A DNA stretch of 64,000 nucleotides from an uncultured Sphaerochaeta sp. GTDB lineage: Bacteria > Spirochaetota > Spirochaetia > Sphaerochaetales > Sphaerochaetaceae. A model generated the notes under the pieces. That model made no database searches. It saw only the letters and a program-made list of their open reading frames with translations, and was not told the origin of the DNA. The translations under genes were made by a program, and so were the position numbers. Below are positions 44,699-53,345 of the stretch, piece by piece. Numbering within the stretch: position 1 is the first letter of the stretch; each line of letters opens with the position of its first letter. The DNA is taken from NCBI RefSeq assembly GCF_963676285.1, contig NZ_OY781063.1:2232001-2296000 (forward strand), in the 5' to 3' direction.

Positions 44699-45967
44699 AT
44701 GAAAAAAAGAATCATGGTTGGTCTGTTGGTAGCCTTAATGGCAACCACGATGATCTTCGCGCAGGGTGCAGCTGAAGCCAAGGCTGAAAGCAATACCCTG
44801 GAGATTTTTAGTTGGTGGACCGCTGGTGGTGAGGCTGATGGCTTGGAGGCGATGTACAATGAGTTTGATCGCCAGTATCCAGGCATCGAAATCATCAATG
44901 CTACTGTTGCTGGAGGTGCAGGAACCAATGCAAAGGCTGTTCTTGCTACCCGTATGCAGGGTGGGAATCCTCCCGATTCATTCCAGGTTCATGCCGGTCA
45001 CGAATTGATTGATACCTGGGTAGTCTCTGGATTCATGGAACCCATTACCTTCGTATTGGAAGATGCAGGGTACATGGATAAGTTCCCTGCGGATGTAATC
45101 GACATCATCTCTTACGAAGGTGAGGTCTATAGTATTCCCGTGAACATCCACCGTTCGAATGTAATGTGGTATAGTCCGAAGCTGTTTGCACAGTTCAATC
45201 TGCAACCACCAAAGACCATGGCTGACTTCTTCCGTGTTGCAGAAGTCTTCAAGGCGAATGGAATTCCAGCTCTTGCTCTTGGTGATAATGAGATTTGGGC
45301 TGCTACACACCTGCTTGAAAGCGTAATTCTCGCAAATGTTGGACCAGATAAGTACAATGCACTTTGGGAAGGCAAGGTGAAGTGGAATGATGCTCAGGTG
45401 CGCAATGCTCTGAATGATTTTGCCAAGATGATGGGATATATCAACCGCGACCACGCTGCTCTTGCAAACATGGATGCTGCAGGCTATGTAGCTGAAGGCA
45501 AAGCTGCCATGAACGTCATGGGCGACTGGGCTGCAGGTTATTATTACTCCCAGGGATTTAAGCAGGGCGAGGATTGGGATTGGGTTCCTACTCCTGGTAC
45601 TTCAGGCAACTTCATCATGCTAAGTGACTCCTTTGGCTTGCCGAAGAATGCTCCCAACAGAGACAATGTCATCAAGTGGTTGACACTTTGTGCATCACAA
45701 GAGGGTCAGGATGCCTTCAATCCTATCAAGGGATCCATTCCTGCCCGCATCGATGGTGACCGTTCCAAGTATGACCGCTATTTGAATGCTGCCATGGACG
45801 ATTTCGCATCCGATGCAATCGTACCTAGTGTTGCACACGGTGCTGCTATTTCTGAGCCTTGGCTCACTCGTATCAACGATATCATGAGTGTTTTTGTAAC
45901 TGACTTGAACGTTGATAAGGCAATCACTGAGTTCCAGGCTGCTGCTGACCGATACGCACCTAAATAA
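44699..45967 (+). CDS. CUT1 ABC transporter sugar-binding protein, module A
   Basis: 422 residues with a signal peptide (MKKRIMVGLLVALMATTMIF, cleavage around AQGAAEA, a spirochaete-like start to a mature binding protein). The rest is SBP family 1: FSWWTAGGEADGLEAMY, ATRMQGGNPPDSFQVHAG, DVIDIISYEGEVYSIPVN, MNVMGDWAAGYY. It delivers a sugar to the two permeases that follow. AAGGAG precedes the ATG. A strong hairpin lies after the stop. No ATPase gene is in the module, as usual for CUT1 systems sharing an MsmK-type ATPase. Confidence 0.93.
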   Translation: MKKRIMVGLLVALMATTMIFAQGAAEAKAESNTLEIFSWWTAGGEADGLEAMYNEFDRQYPGIEIINATVAGGAGTNAKAVLATRMQGGNPPDSFQVHAGHELIDTWVVSGFMEPITFVLEDAGYMDKFPADVIDIISYEGEVYSIPVNIHRSNVMWYSPKLFAQFNLQPPKTMADFFRVAEVFKANGIPALALGDNEIWAATHLLESVILANVGPDKYNALWEGKVKWNDAQVRNALNDFAKMMGYINRDHAALANMDAAGYVAEGKAAMNVMGDWAAGYYYSQGFKQGEDWDWVPTPGTSGNFIMLSDSFGLPKNAPNRDNVIKWLTLCASQEGQDAFNPIKGSIPARIDGDRSKYDRYLNAAMDDFASDAIVPSVAHGAAISEPWLTRINDIMSVFVTDLNVDKAITEFQAAADRYAPK

Positions 45968-45989
45968 GGTTGTCTTGTGTATTGGAGTG

Positions 45990-46017
45990 CCTTGCTGTAC
46001 GCTTATGTACAGCAAGG
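45990..46017 (+). promoter_or_regulatory. Intercistronic hairpin after the module A binding-protein gene
   Basis: 11-base perfect stem CCTTGCTGTAC/GTACAGCAAGG, six-base loop, with outer GT/AC pairs. No T-run follows. It lies 23 bases after the stop in a 162-base gap before the permeases, where such structures often protect the upstream mRNA and raise binding-protein levels over permeases. Confidence 0.75.
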
Positions 46018-46129
46018 TACTGTATCTAGACTGAATGGGTATGTGTTTCTCCATAGCGGAGAATGCCATACGATTGAATGATTGTAACATGATGGTGACA
46101 ATCATGTGCTATGTATAGGATAGGGCTTT

Positions 46130-47023
46130 ATGTACTGTGCAAAGAAAGACCGCAGACTTGCAGTGTTGATCCTGTTGCCCATGCTTCTCTTGCTGTTCAT
46201 TTTTGTCTATGGCTTTATTGCATGGTCATTTAGGATTTCTTTCACTGATTGGAACAGCATTCTTCCAAACATGACCTCAGTAGGGTTTGAGAATTATCAA
46301 AGGTTGTTTGATTCACAGCGGTTTCAGACCGATATCCGTAATACAATCTTCTTTACGCTGTTCTTCCTTGTTATTTGTATCGTAGGTGGTTTTTTTCTCA
46401 GCTATCTACTCTATTCCAAATTACGGGGTGAGTCGTTCTTGCGAACGATATATCTATTTCCCCTTTCTCTGTCATTTGTTGTAACTGGTGTCCTCTGGCG
46501 TTGGATTTTCAGCCCTGAGGTAGGAGTAAACTCTCTATTCCGAATGATGGGATTTGAAGCAACCTTTGGGTGGTTTACCTCAACCCATAGCATTGCTGGA
46601 TTCAATGTTGCACTCATTGCCTTGATCATCGCCGCCTCTTGGCAATATCTCGGGTATACCATGGCAATGTTTTTAGCAGGGCTGAGAGGTATCCCTGACC
46701 AACTCATTGAGTCTGCACAAATAGATGGAGCGGGAGAGTTGGCTACCATGTGGTATGTCATTCTTCCCATCATCAAGCCAATTACGTTCTCTGCCATGAT
46801 TGTACTCGGTCATATCTCCCTGAAGATATTTGATCTTGCGTATGCAATGACCGGTAAGGGCCCAGCATTTGTAACAGACTTTCCTGGATTGTTCATGTTT
46901 GAGACAACCTTCCGAGGAAACCACTATGCTGAAGGTGCAGCAATCTCTATTATTATGCTGATCTTGGTTGCTGTGGTAATCGTGCCGTATCTCATTTCAA
47001 CACTGAGGGGGGATTCAGAATGA
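46130..47023 (+). CDS. CUT1 ABC transporter permease (MalF type), module A
   Basis: 297 residues, six predicted membrane segments starting at about 12-34. The EAA loop IESAQIDGAGELATMWYVILP is near residue 205. Partner of the permease that follows, whose ATG overlaps this stop. I saw no strong SD, so 46130 is the best ATG rather than a certain start. Confidence 0.92.
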   Translation: MYCAKKDRRLAVLILLPMLLLLFIFVYGFIAWSFRISFTDWNSILPNMTSVGFENYQRLFDSQRFQTDIRNTIFFTLFFLVICIVGGFFLSYLLYSKLRGESFLRTIYLFPLSLSFVVTGVLWRWIFSPEVGVNSLFRMMGFEATFGWFTSTHSIAGFNVALIALIIAASWQYLGYTMAMFLAGLRGIPDQLIESAQIDGAGELATMWYVILPIIKPITFSAMIVLGHISLKIFDLAYAMTGKGPAFVTDFPGLFMFETTFRGNHYAEGAAISIIMLILVAVVIVPYLISTLRGDSE

Positions 47024-47844
47024 TTACCAAAAAATCAAGCAAGATACTTAAATACACGCTAGCGTATATTGCGGTTTTTCTCTTCCTGTTTCCTCTTTAT
47101 GTGGTTTTCAATAATAGTCTGAAACCATTTGCAGATGTAAGAATCAGCGAGATGTGGATTCCAGCTCAAAATATATCGTTTGAGGGTTATGCTGAAGCGT
47201 TCGTCAAACTTGGCCAGAATATTCAGAACAGTTTTATGCTTGTAATTCCTGTTAGCCTCTTTTCTGTAATTTTTGGAGCTATCATAGGGTTCATTTTTGC
47301 AAAAGTTAAATTCAGGTACTCCAATATCATCTTCGCTTTGGTCATCTTCGGTATGTTTATTCCTTACCAAAGTATCTTGATCCCTCTCGTTCGTACCATG
47401 AATACCGTAGGGTTATATGGTCATCTCTCTGGACTGATAGTGACTCATATCATCTACGGATTACCCATCTCGTCTCTCATGTTCCGGAATTACTATGCGA
47501 AACTCCCTGATGAGTTGCTTGAAGCTGGGATGATTGACGGACTCCGCCTTGGTGGGGTGTTTCGGAAAGTGGTTGTTCCCATTTCTCTGCCTACCATGGT
47601 CGTGGTGCTTATCTGGCAGTTCACCAGTGTCTGGAATGATTTCCTTTTTGCAGTCACCTTGACGCAGAGGCCTTCCATCCAGCCAATTACTGTTGCCCTG
47701 CAGAATTTGGCAGGAACACAAGTGATAGAATGGAATGTACAGATGGCGGGTGCCTTGATTGCAGCGATTCCAACGTTGCTTGTATATATTTTCCTCGGAA
47801 AGTATTTCATTCAAGGACTCCTCTCCGGTTCAGTGAAGGGTTAG
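47020..47844 (+). CDS. CUT1 ABC transporter permease (MalG type), module A
   Basis: 274 residues, six membrane segments; EAA loop LLEAGMIDGLRLGGVFRKVVVP about 172-193. ATGA overlap with the upstream permease shows translational coupling. Completes the sugar importer except for the ATPase. Confidence 0.93.
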   Translation: MITKKSSKILKYTLAYIAVFLFLFPLYVVFNNSLKPFADVRISEMWIPAQNISFEGYAEAFVKLGQNIQNSFMLVIPVSLFSVIFGAIIGFIFAKVKFRYSNIIFALVIFGMFIPYQSILIPLVRTMNTVGLYGHLSGLIVTHIIYGLPISSLMFRNYYAKLPDELLEAGMIDGLRLGGVFRKVVVPISLPTMVVVLIWQFTSVWNDFLFAVTLTQRPSIQPITVALQNLAGTQVIEWNVQMAGALIAAIPTLLVYIFLGKYFIQGLLSGSVKG

Positions 47845-47850
47845 TATTCT

Positions 47851-48774
47851 ATGGAATCACAGAAATATATTGGTATTGATATTGGCGGTACAAAAACAGC
47901 TATCAGCCTTGGGGATAGCGAAGGTCGGCTCATCAATAAGCGGAAGTTTCTGACTCCGTCTGGAGTTGAGGAAGTGTTAGAAAGCATTTTTGTAGAGGTT
48001 GAACTACTACTGTCTCCTTCCCACTCCCTTAGTGAAATTAAGGCCATTGGCATTTCATGTGGGGGGCCTCTTGATAGCAAGCGTGGAATCATACAATCAC
48101 CTCCCAACCTGCCCGGTTGGGATGATATTCCAATTGTGGACATTGTATCAGAGCATTTTGGCATTGCAACGTATCTGGAAAATGATGCGAATGCCTGTGC
48201 CTTGGCCGAATGGTATTGGGGTAATGGAAAAGGGTATGACTCAATCATTTTCTTGACCTTCGGTACTGGGTTGGGCGCTGGCTTGATCTTGGATGGTGCT
48301 CTCTATCGGGGAACCAATGGCCTCGCTGGGGAAGTTGGGCATTGGAGGATGGCTGATACGGGTCCCTATTGTTACTACAAGAGAGGATCATGGGAGAGCT
48401 ACGTCAGTGGTGCAGGTATATCCGGTCTGTATGAAATTGCAACCGGGAAAACAGTGAGTGCCCAAAAGGTTTGCCAGCTGGTCAAGGAAGGCGATTCTAC
48501 TGCGGTGCATGTCATTGAACAGAGTGCAAAGATGTTGGGATCAGGTCTAGCCCTCTTGATTGATTTACTTAATCCACAGCGAATTATTATTGGAAGTATC
48601 TATAGCAGGGACGAGGATTTGTTCCGGCCAATAATGGACCAAGTGCTACGCGAGGAAACGCTAAGTGTTCCCTACTCCAGTTGTGAGATAGTACCATCCT
48701 TGCTTGGAGAACAGCTGGGAGATATGGCAGCCTTAGGAATTGCTAGAGACCATAGTATGAGGAGAGAGCGATGA
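47851..48774 (+). CDS. ROK-family sugar kinase-like protein lacking the zinc cysteines
   Basis: 307 residues. Phosphate-binding GIDIGGTKTAISLGD, catalytic region LENDANACALAEWYWG, LTFGTGLGAGLI, GEVGHWRM. The usual CxCGxxGCxE zinc motif is reduced to PYCYYKRGSWESY: one Cys remains, the others are Tyr and Ser, so zinc binding is doubtful although His and Glu are kept. There is no HTH domain, so it looks like a kinase rather than a repressor. It starts six bases after the permease, and its stop overlaps the GmhA-like start. Confidence 0.88.
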   Translation: MESQKYIGIDIGGTKTAISLGDSEGRLINKRKFLTPSGVEEVLESIFVEVELLLSPSHSLSEIKAIGISCGGPLDSKRGIIQSPPNLPGWDDIPIVDIVSEHFGIATYLENDANACALAEWYWGNGKGYDSIIFLTFGTGLGAGLILDGALYRGTNGLAGEVGHWRMADTGPYCYYKRGSWESYVSGAGISGLYEIATGKTVSAQKVCQLVKEGDSTAVHVIEQSAKMLGSGLALLIDLLNPQRIIIGSIYSRDEDLFRPIMDQVLREETLSVPYSSCEIVPSLLGEQLGDMAALGIARDHSMRRER

Positions 48775-49403
48775 TATATACATTGGATCAATTGCTAGAA
48801 CGTTACCCACAACTAAAGTGCATAACCAGGAATTTAGCAGCGGCTCGGGATCTGGTGGTGAAGAAAGCTCAAGAAGGAAAACTTTTCTTGGTTGCAGGCA
48901 ATGGTGGGAGTAGCGCCGATGCTGATCATATTGTAGGCGAACTTATGAAGTCGTTCGCTCGTAAACGCCCGATAGAAGATGAAACAGCTCGACAATTGAG
49001 TAATATTGGGGGAGAGACAGGGAGTCGAATAGCTTCCAATTTGGAGGGAGCGGTAAAGGCAATCTGCTTATCGAGTCACCAAGCGCTTTCAACAGCTTTC
49101 ATGAATGATGTTGACCCTTCCCTCGTGTATGCACAACAGGTATATGGGTATGGTGATCCTGGTGATATCTTTATCGGGATATCGACTTCAGGCAATGCAA
49201 AGAATGTGGTGAGTGCAGCGTTGGTGGCACGAGCAAAAGGTTTGTCGGTACTTGGTTTGACAGGTGAAGCCGGTGGTGCATTAAAAGAGCATTGTGATGT
49301 ATGCATTCAGGTTCCTGAACGTGAAACATTCAAGGTCCAAGAACTGCATCTCCCTATTTATCATTGGCTATGCATCGAAATCGAGGCAGCTCTTTGGCCA
49401 TAG
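48771..49403 (+). CDS. GmhA-like SIS-domain phosphosugar isomerase
   Basis: 210 residues, ATG overlapping the ROK stop (ATGA). SIS domain of the phosphoheptose isomerase type: LVAGNGGSSADADHIVGEL, FIGISTSGNAKNVVSAAL, and VQELHLPIYHWLCIEIE near the end, where GmhA has its catalytic Glu/His. GmhA converts sedoheptulose 7-phosphate to heptose 7-phosphate. In a module with a sugar importer the true substrate may be another ketose or amino-sugar phosphate. With the RfaE-like kinase/HAD fusion it makes a heptose-pathway-like set. Confidence 0.88.
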   Translation: MIYTLDQLLERYPQLKCITRNLAAARDLVVKKAQEGKLFLVAGNGGSSADADHIVGELMKSFARKRPIEDETARQLSNIGGETGSRIASNLEGAVKAICLSSHQALSTAFMNDVDPSLVYAQQVYGYGDPGDIFIGISTSGNAKNVVSAALVARAKGLSVLGLTGEAGGALKEHCDVCIQVPERETFKVQELHLPIYHWLCIEIEAALWP

Positions 49404-49431
49404 ATGCAATGATTTCAAAGGAGGGATGCCT

Positions 49432-50145
49432 ATGCAGTTGCTTCCAGATATATATGTAGTTGGAGGAAGTCTCGTTGGCCTGACTGGAAGCCAAGTGAGC
49501 GGTCCTTTTGATGATTGCAATGTGTATGCACTTGATCTTGGATCCGAGATCCTCCTTATAGATACAGGCAATGGTGACTCTTGGCCTATGATCCAGGAGA
49601 ATATGCAGCAATGGGGACTTGATACGAGAAAGATTACAACTGCCTTGATCACGCACCCTCATTATGATCATGCCCAGGGGGCTCATCTCCTACAAGATGC
49701 AGGAATAAAGCTTGTTGCTCATGCCTATACGGCTGATGCGATGGAGAAGGGGGATGAGCGATGTTGTGGATACCTGTACCATCGTGTATTTACTCCAGTA
49801 TCTGTCGATCGAATCTTGGAGGATGATGAACAGTTCTCTGTTGGTTCCCTCTCGGTCCAATCAATCCATCTCCCTGGTCATACCCTTGGATGTACAGGGT
49901 TCTTGATCTCATGGAGGGGAAAGAAGGTTCTCTTCTCTGGTGACGTAATCGGTACATTGGGGTATGGTCACTTTGGCTGGAATGGCTCTATCGACTTTGA
50001 CAAGCAGGTGTATATCAAAACGCTTTTAAAGCTTTCAAAGATAGATTTTGACGTCATGCTTCCCGGACATGGCCTTGCATCTTTCACTCATCCAAGAGAG
50101 CGGGTAGAAGAGAGCCTAAATGAAGCTCTGATGGTATGGCGTTAG
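49432..50145 (+). CDS. Metallo-beta-lactamase-fold hydrolase
   Basis: About 237 residues. Start at ATG 49432 because AAAGGAGG is seven bases upstream; the ATG at 49426 is too close, and a frame open to 49294 overlaps the isomerase gene. Metal-site motifs THPHYDHAQGAH, HLPGHTLGCTGF, LFSGDVIG and MLPGHGLASF match the glyoxalase-II-like MBL family, binding two metals. It hydrolyses thioesters, phosphoesters or lactones in other members. Last gene of module A; a sugar lactone or ester could be the substrate, but this is speculation. Confidence 0.88.
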   Translation: MQLLPDIYVVGGSLVGLTGSQVSGPFDDCNVYALDLGSEILLIDTGNGDSWPMIQENMQQWGLDTRKITTALITHPHYDHAQGAHLLQDAGIKLVAHAYTADAMEKGDERCCGYLYHRVFTPVSVDRILEDDEQFSVGSLSVQSIHLPGHTLGCTGFLISWRGKKVLFSGDVIGTLGYGHFGWNGSIDFDKQVYIKTLLKLSKIDFDVMLPGHGLASFTHPRERVEESLNEALMVWR

Positions 50146-50262
50146 CAAGGGAATCAGTATATTCCTATGGTAGTAACCAAGAACATACACTTAGATATGT
50201 TAGCGTAAACGGGAAGATCATAAGATCTCTAGCGTCAAGAATAATTGATAGTGCTCAAAATC

Positions 50263-50475
50263 CTACTCAAACGAAACATTCAGCTCTTTTTTCTTCAACA
50301 TACAATCCGTGAGATAGAGGTTTATGATATTCTGATATGGAATACCCTTCTTCTCTGCCATGTCCTTGAAATAGGCAACTGTTGCAGAGTCCAGTCGAAT
50401 GGTTACTTGTTGTTTGGGTAGTTTCGGGATATTGGGATTCTTACCAGCATTTGAGAAATCATATTCGTTTTTCAT
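50263..50475 (-). CDS. BrnA-like antitoxin without its toxin
   Basis: About 70 residues from the ATG at 50475 with AAGGAGG seven to eight bases upstream. NEYDFSNAGKNPN, then KQQVTIRLDSATVAYFKDMAEKKG and PYQNIINLYLTDC fit the BrnA antitoxin (ribbon-helix-helix) pattern. Immediately upstream and in frame is MKEIIFAWDPKKEAK (start 50520), which matches the first residues of BrnT toxins; the rest of brnT is missing, so the toxin appears deleted with its start left in front of brnA. A 3' fragment of the same gene lies at 38310. Confidence 0.78.
   Translation of the reverse strand: MKNEYDFSNAGKNPNIPKLPKQQVTIRLDSATVAYFKDMAEKKGIPYQNIINLYLTDCMLKKKELNVSFE
50264..50415. repeat. 152-bp direct repeat, right copy (brnA 3' end)
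   Basis: Same orientation as 38311-38462, seven mismatches, no gaps. This copy is inside the complete brnA-like gene. Confidence 0.88.
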
Positions 50476-50604
50476 TTTTGCCTCCTTTTTCGGATCCCAT
50501 GCAAAAATTATCTCTTTCATGATTACATTATAATTATAATATAATTATAATTCAAGTATTGTCTTCACTTGGTTTTAGGAATGGACAAGAGTGTCTTAAA
50601 CCAT

Positions 50605-50976
50605 CTATAACTTCAACCTCTCATGGCTACTAATCATTGCCTCTTCAATGTTTGGGAAGATGGAGGATTCCGCTATGAGATGGTGTTTCAGGAATTTCTC
50701 CTTCAGGTTGTCGTTCAGACCACTGAAGAGTACCTGGATATCCTTCTTCTTCATATCGGAGAGAAGTACTCTCAGCTTCGCTATTCCATCAGAGTCTACG
50801 ATGGGCACATAACGGAAACGCAGGATAAGAATCTTGTAGCCTTTATCGAGTTTCTCTTCAATGTTCAAGAGATGGAATACCGATCCAAAGAACATGGGGC
50901 CGTTGATCTCCACAATCCGTATCCTCTTGTCATACTCCCCAAGCTCTTGGGAGAAGATCAACTGGTCATCGACCAA
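50605..50976 (-). pseudogene. sulP 3' fragment (STAS domain only)
   Basis: A 123-codon open frame equal to the last part of the SulP transporter at 58606-60273. Over 364 bases (50611-50974 against 58630-58993) there are 13 mismatches and no gaps, and only one amino-acid difference (Lys to Arg in MKKKD/MKRKD). It has no membrane part and no natural start: the match ends just before the first Met. A free STAS protein is possible but unlikely. It marks the left edge of module B. Confidence 0.85.
50611..50974. repeat. 364-bp direct repeat, left copy (sulP 3' end)
   Basis: Matches 58630-58993 in the same orientation, about 96% identity. The two copies flank the 7.7 kb of module B. Confidence 0.93.
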
Positions 50977-51094
50977 TGAAAACCCGAAATTGTCTAGCTT
51001 TTCTCAACATTTTCTCCATTCCTTTATTGACCTTCAGGCTTAAGACTCTAGAGTAGTAAGGACTGAGAAGTCCGGAAAACAAAAGGAGTCAATA

Positions 51095-52399
51095 ATGAAA
51101 CGATTACTAAGTGTTTTGCTCGTTTTGCTGATGCTCACTAGTTTCTTGAGTGCCGCAGGGACGGCAGAGACTGGGGCGAAGCAAGAAAAACAGCAAGTTC
51201 TGCATGTGATGATGAGTTCTGGTGATGCAGGTCCAGGAAATATCCGGAAAGCTCTCGATTCTGCTGCAGAGCTCATGGGTATTACCCTGCAGTATGATGT
51301 AATTCCTGATGACCAGATGCTTAATGTTACAAACACACGGTTGGTTACAGGTAATGCCGGAGATATCATTGTCCATAACTTTGGGCTTACGGATGTATCT
51401 GCAAAGGACCTAGCTCCGCTGAGTGGACCTTGGGTAGAGAAAATTACCAGTACCACAAAACCACTTACGAAGGATGGGCAAGGCAATGTGTTGAAAGCTC
51501 CGCTTGGTGGAGAGTCTAACATGGGTCTCCTATACAACAAGGAAGTTTTGGAAGCGAGTGGTGTTTCCTTGCCAATCATGGACTATGGACAGTTCATCAC
51601 TGCGTTAAAACAGGTGAAGGATGCAGGCTATACTCCAGTATATATCTCCAACAAGGAAGTCTGGACTGCGCAAATTCTTTTGCTTACATCCATGACGAGT
51701 GTCTTTGCCAATAATCCTGAAGTTGTCGAAGGTATTGTTACCAATACTCTCAAGCCGAGTGATGTACCAGAGCTGGTTGCACTATGGGAGAATGCGCTGT
51801 CCCTCAAGACAATGGGATTGATTAATAAAGATTACATGTCTGCAACCAATGATATGGCGCTTGAAGCTCTTGCCAGCGGTGAAGTTGCTTTCTATGCGAT
51901 GCTGGACAATGCATACGGAACCCTCAAAGAGTTCTATCCAGAATCAGTTGATGCCATTGGAATGATGTATACCCCTCTTTGGGATGATGTTGAGGATGGG
52001 TATGTACTGTTTGGAACTGCCACCAACTATCTCTCTGCTGTTGCAGAAAGCACAAATCTGGATCTTGCAAAAGAGTTCATCAATACCATGCTAACTGAAC
52101 AACCGTTGAAGACCTATTATGAATTAGTACCTGGAGCTGTCCCCTATACGGATCTTGGGTTCTCTTTGAATATGAGCCCGTTCAATCGAGAGATGAAGGA
52201 GTATGCAAAGATGCTCCCATCCCTTGGTGATTTCAATAATAGTACCTATAACGGTGAGACCCCATTGGAGCCCTTCTATGGGAAGTTCAATGAACAGATA
52301 CAAGGCCTATTTGCTGGTCTTTCAGTTGAGGATGCACTAGAGCGTTGGTATGAAGCCTATGCTGCAGATGCACAAGCCCGTCGTGTTCCTGGTTTCTAA
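51095..52399 (+). CDS. CUT1 ABC transporter sugar-binding protein, module B
   Basis: 434 residues with signal peptide (LLSVLLVLLMLTSFLSAAG, cleavage about 21). SBP family 1: TRLVTGNAGDIIVHNFG, LLYNKEVLEASGVSLP, ALASGEVAFYAMLDNAYG. AAAGGAG precedes the ATG. First gene of module B. The upstream 120 bases separate it from the sulP fragment and must hold the promoter, which probably answers to the AraC-type regulator in the module. A hairpin follows the stop. Confidence 0.92.
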   Translation: MKRLLSVLLVLLMLTSFLSAAGTAETGAKQEKQQVLHVMMSSGDAGPGNIRKALDSAAELMGITLQYDVIPDDQMLNVTNTRLVTGNAGDIIVHNFGLTDVSAKDLAPLSGPWVEKITSTTKPLTKDGQGNVLKAPLGGESNMGLLYNKEVLEASGVSLPIMDYGQFITALKQVKDAGYTPVYISNKEVWTAQILLLTSMTSVFANNPEVVEGIVTNTLKPSDVPELVALWENALSLKTMGLINKDYMSATNDMALEALASGEVAFYAMLDNAYGTLKEFYPESVDAIGMMYTPLWDDVEDGYVLFGTATNYLSAVAESTNLDLAKEFINTMLTEQPLKTYYELVPGAVPYTDLGFSLNMSPFNREMKEYAKMLPSLGDFNNSTYNGETPLEPFYGKFNEQIQGLFAGLSVEDALERWYEAYAADAQARRVPGF

Positions 52400-52411
52400 A
52401 CACTGATACTT

Positions 52412-52445
52412 ATGCTGTGGCAGCCTGTTTTGGTTGCCACAGCAT
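52412..52445 (+). promoter_or_regulatory. Intercistronic hairpin after the module B binding-protein gene
   Basis: Perfect 11-base stem ATGCTGTGGCA/TGCCACAGCAT around a 12-base loop that can pair further. It ends three bases before the permease ATG (52449), leaving no room for a normal SD, so it may reduce permease translation as well as protect the upstream mRNA. The same plan exists in module A. Confidence 0.75.
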
Positions 52446-52448
52446 CAC

Positions 52449-53345
52449 ATGGAGCGTCCTCTTTTGAACAGGTATACATCCACTTATTACACCTACTGGT
52501 TTGCAGTTCCTGCGTTAGGTCTATTCACTCTGTTTTTCATCATTCCTAATGTGGCAAGTCTGGCACTGGGTTTTACTGATTGGTCAATATTCTTTTTCGA
52601 TGATATGCATTTCATCGGCTTGGATAATTTTAAACGACTCTTCTCTGAACCAAACTTCTGGCGTGCGGTTAAGAACACGTTCTATTTTTCCTTTGTAACG
52701 GTACTTGGGAAGAATATATTAGGATTTCTGCTTGCTTTGCTTGTACAACGACAAACTCGGTTCAATCATATCAATCGTGCCATAATATTTATGCCGATAA
52801 CCATAAGCCCCCTTGTGCTCGCAATCATTTTTCTGTCGATTTATAATCCGACACATGGTTTGATCAACAGTACTCTTGAATGGTTGCATCTTGGTCATCT
52901 GCAACAGGATTGGCTCTTTGATGTTCGATTTTCTCTCACGTCCATCAGTGTCATGGAAATATGGCAACAAACTGGATTCAGTATGGCAATATTCATTGCA
53001 GGATTGCAGGCAATACCCAGGGATTATTATGAGGCAGCAGAGATTGATGGAGTCAATAAACTCCAGCAGATACGATATATAACGCTTCCACTAATTGTAC
53101 AATCAATCAACGTTACCTTGATGTTGAGTATCATTGCAGGTATCAAGGTATTTGCCCAAGTGTATGGAACCACCAATGGAGGTCCTGCTGACCAGACGCA
53201 AGTATTAAGTACCTTCCTCTATAAGAGTTTTGGAAACGGGTATTTGGGGTACTCCTCAGCTGTAGGATTGTTCACGACCCTGCTCATTGCGTTTCTTACG
53301 TTTGGAATAGTTGCCTACTTGCGAAAGAAGGAGATCGAATTATGA
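52449..53345 (+). CDS. CUT1 ABC transporter permease (MalF type), module B
   Basis: About 298 residues, six membrane segments, first about 15-38. EAA loop YYEAAEIDGVNKLQQIRYITLP. The ATG at 52449 abuts the hairpin and has no SD; a TTG at 52464 has GGAG nine bases upstream and could be the true start. The stop overlaps the next ATG. Confidence 0.92.
   Translation: MERPLLNRYTSTYYTYWFAVPALGLFTLFFIIPNVASLALGFTDWSIFFFDDMHFIGLDNFKRLFSEPNFWRAVKNTFYFSFVTVLGKNILGFLLALLVQRQTRFNHINRAIIFMPITISPLVLAIIFLSIYNPTHGLINSTLEWLHLGHLQQDWLFDVRFSLTSISVMEIWQQTGFSMAIFIAGLQAIPRDYYEAAEIDGVNKLQQIRYITLPLIVQSINVTLMLSIIAGIKVFAQVYGTTNGGPADQTQVLSTFLYKSFGNGYLGYSSAVGLFTTLLIAFLTFGIVAYLRKKEIEL

Noticed and set aside
50605..50976. 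Free-standing STAS-domain regulator
   Set aside because: It is a gapless partial copy of the sulP 3' end that begins exactly where the repeat begins, so a fragment is the simpler reading.
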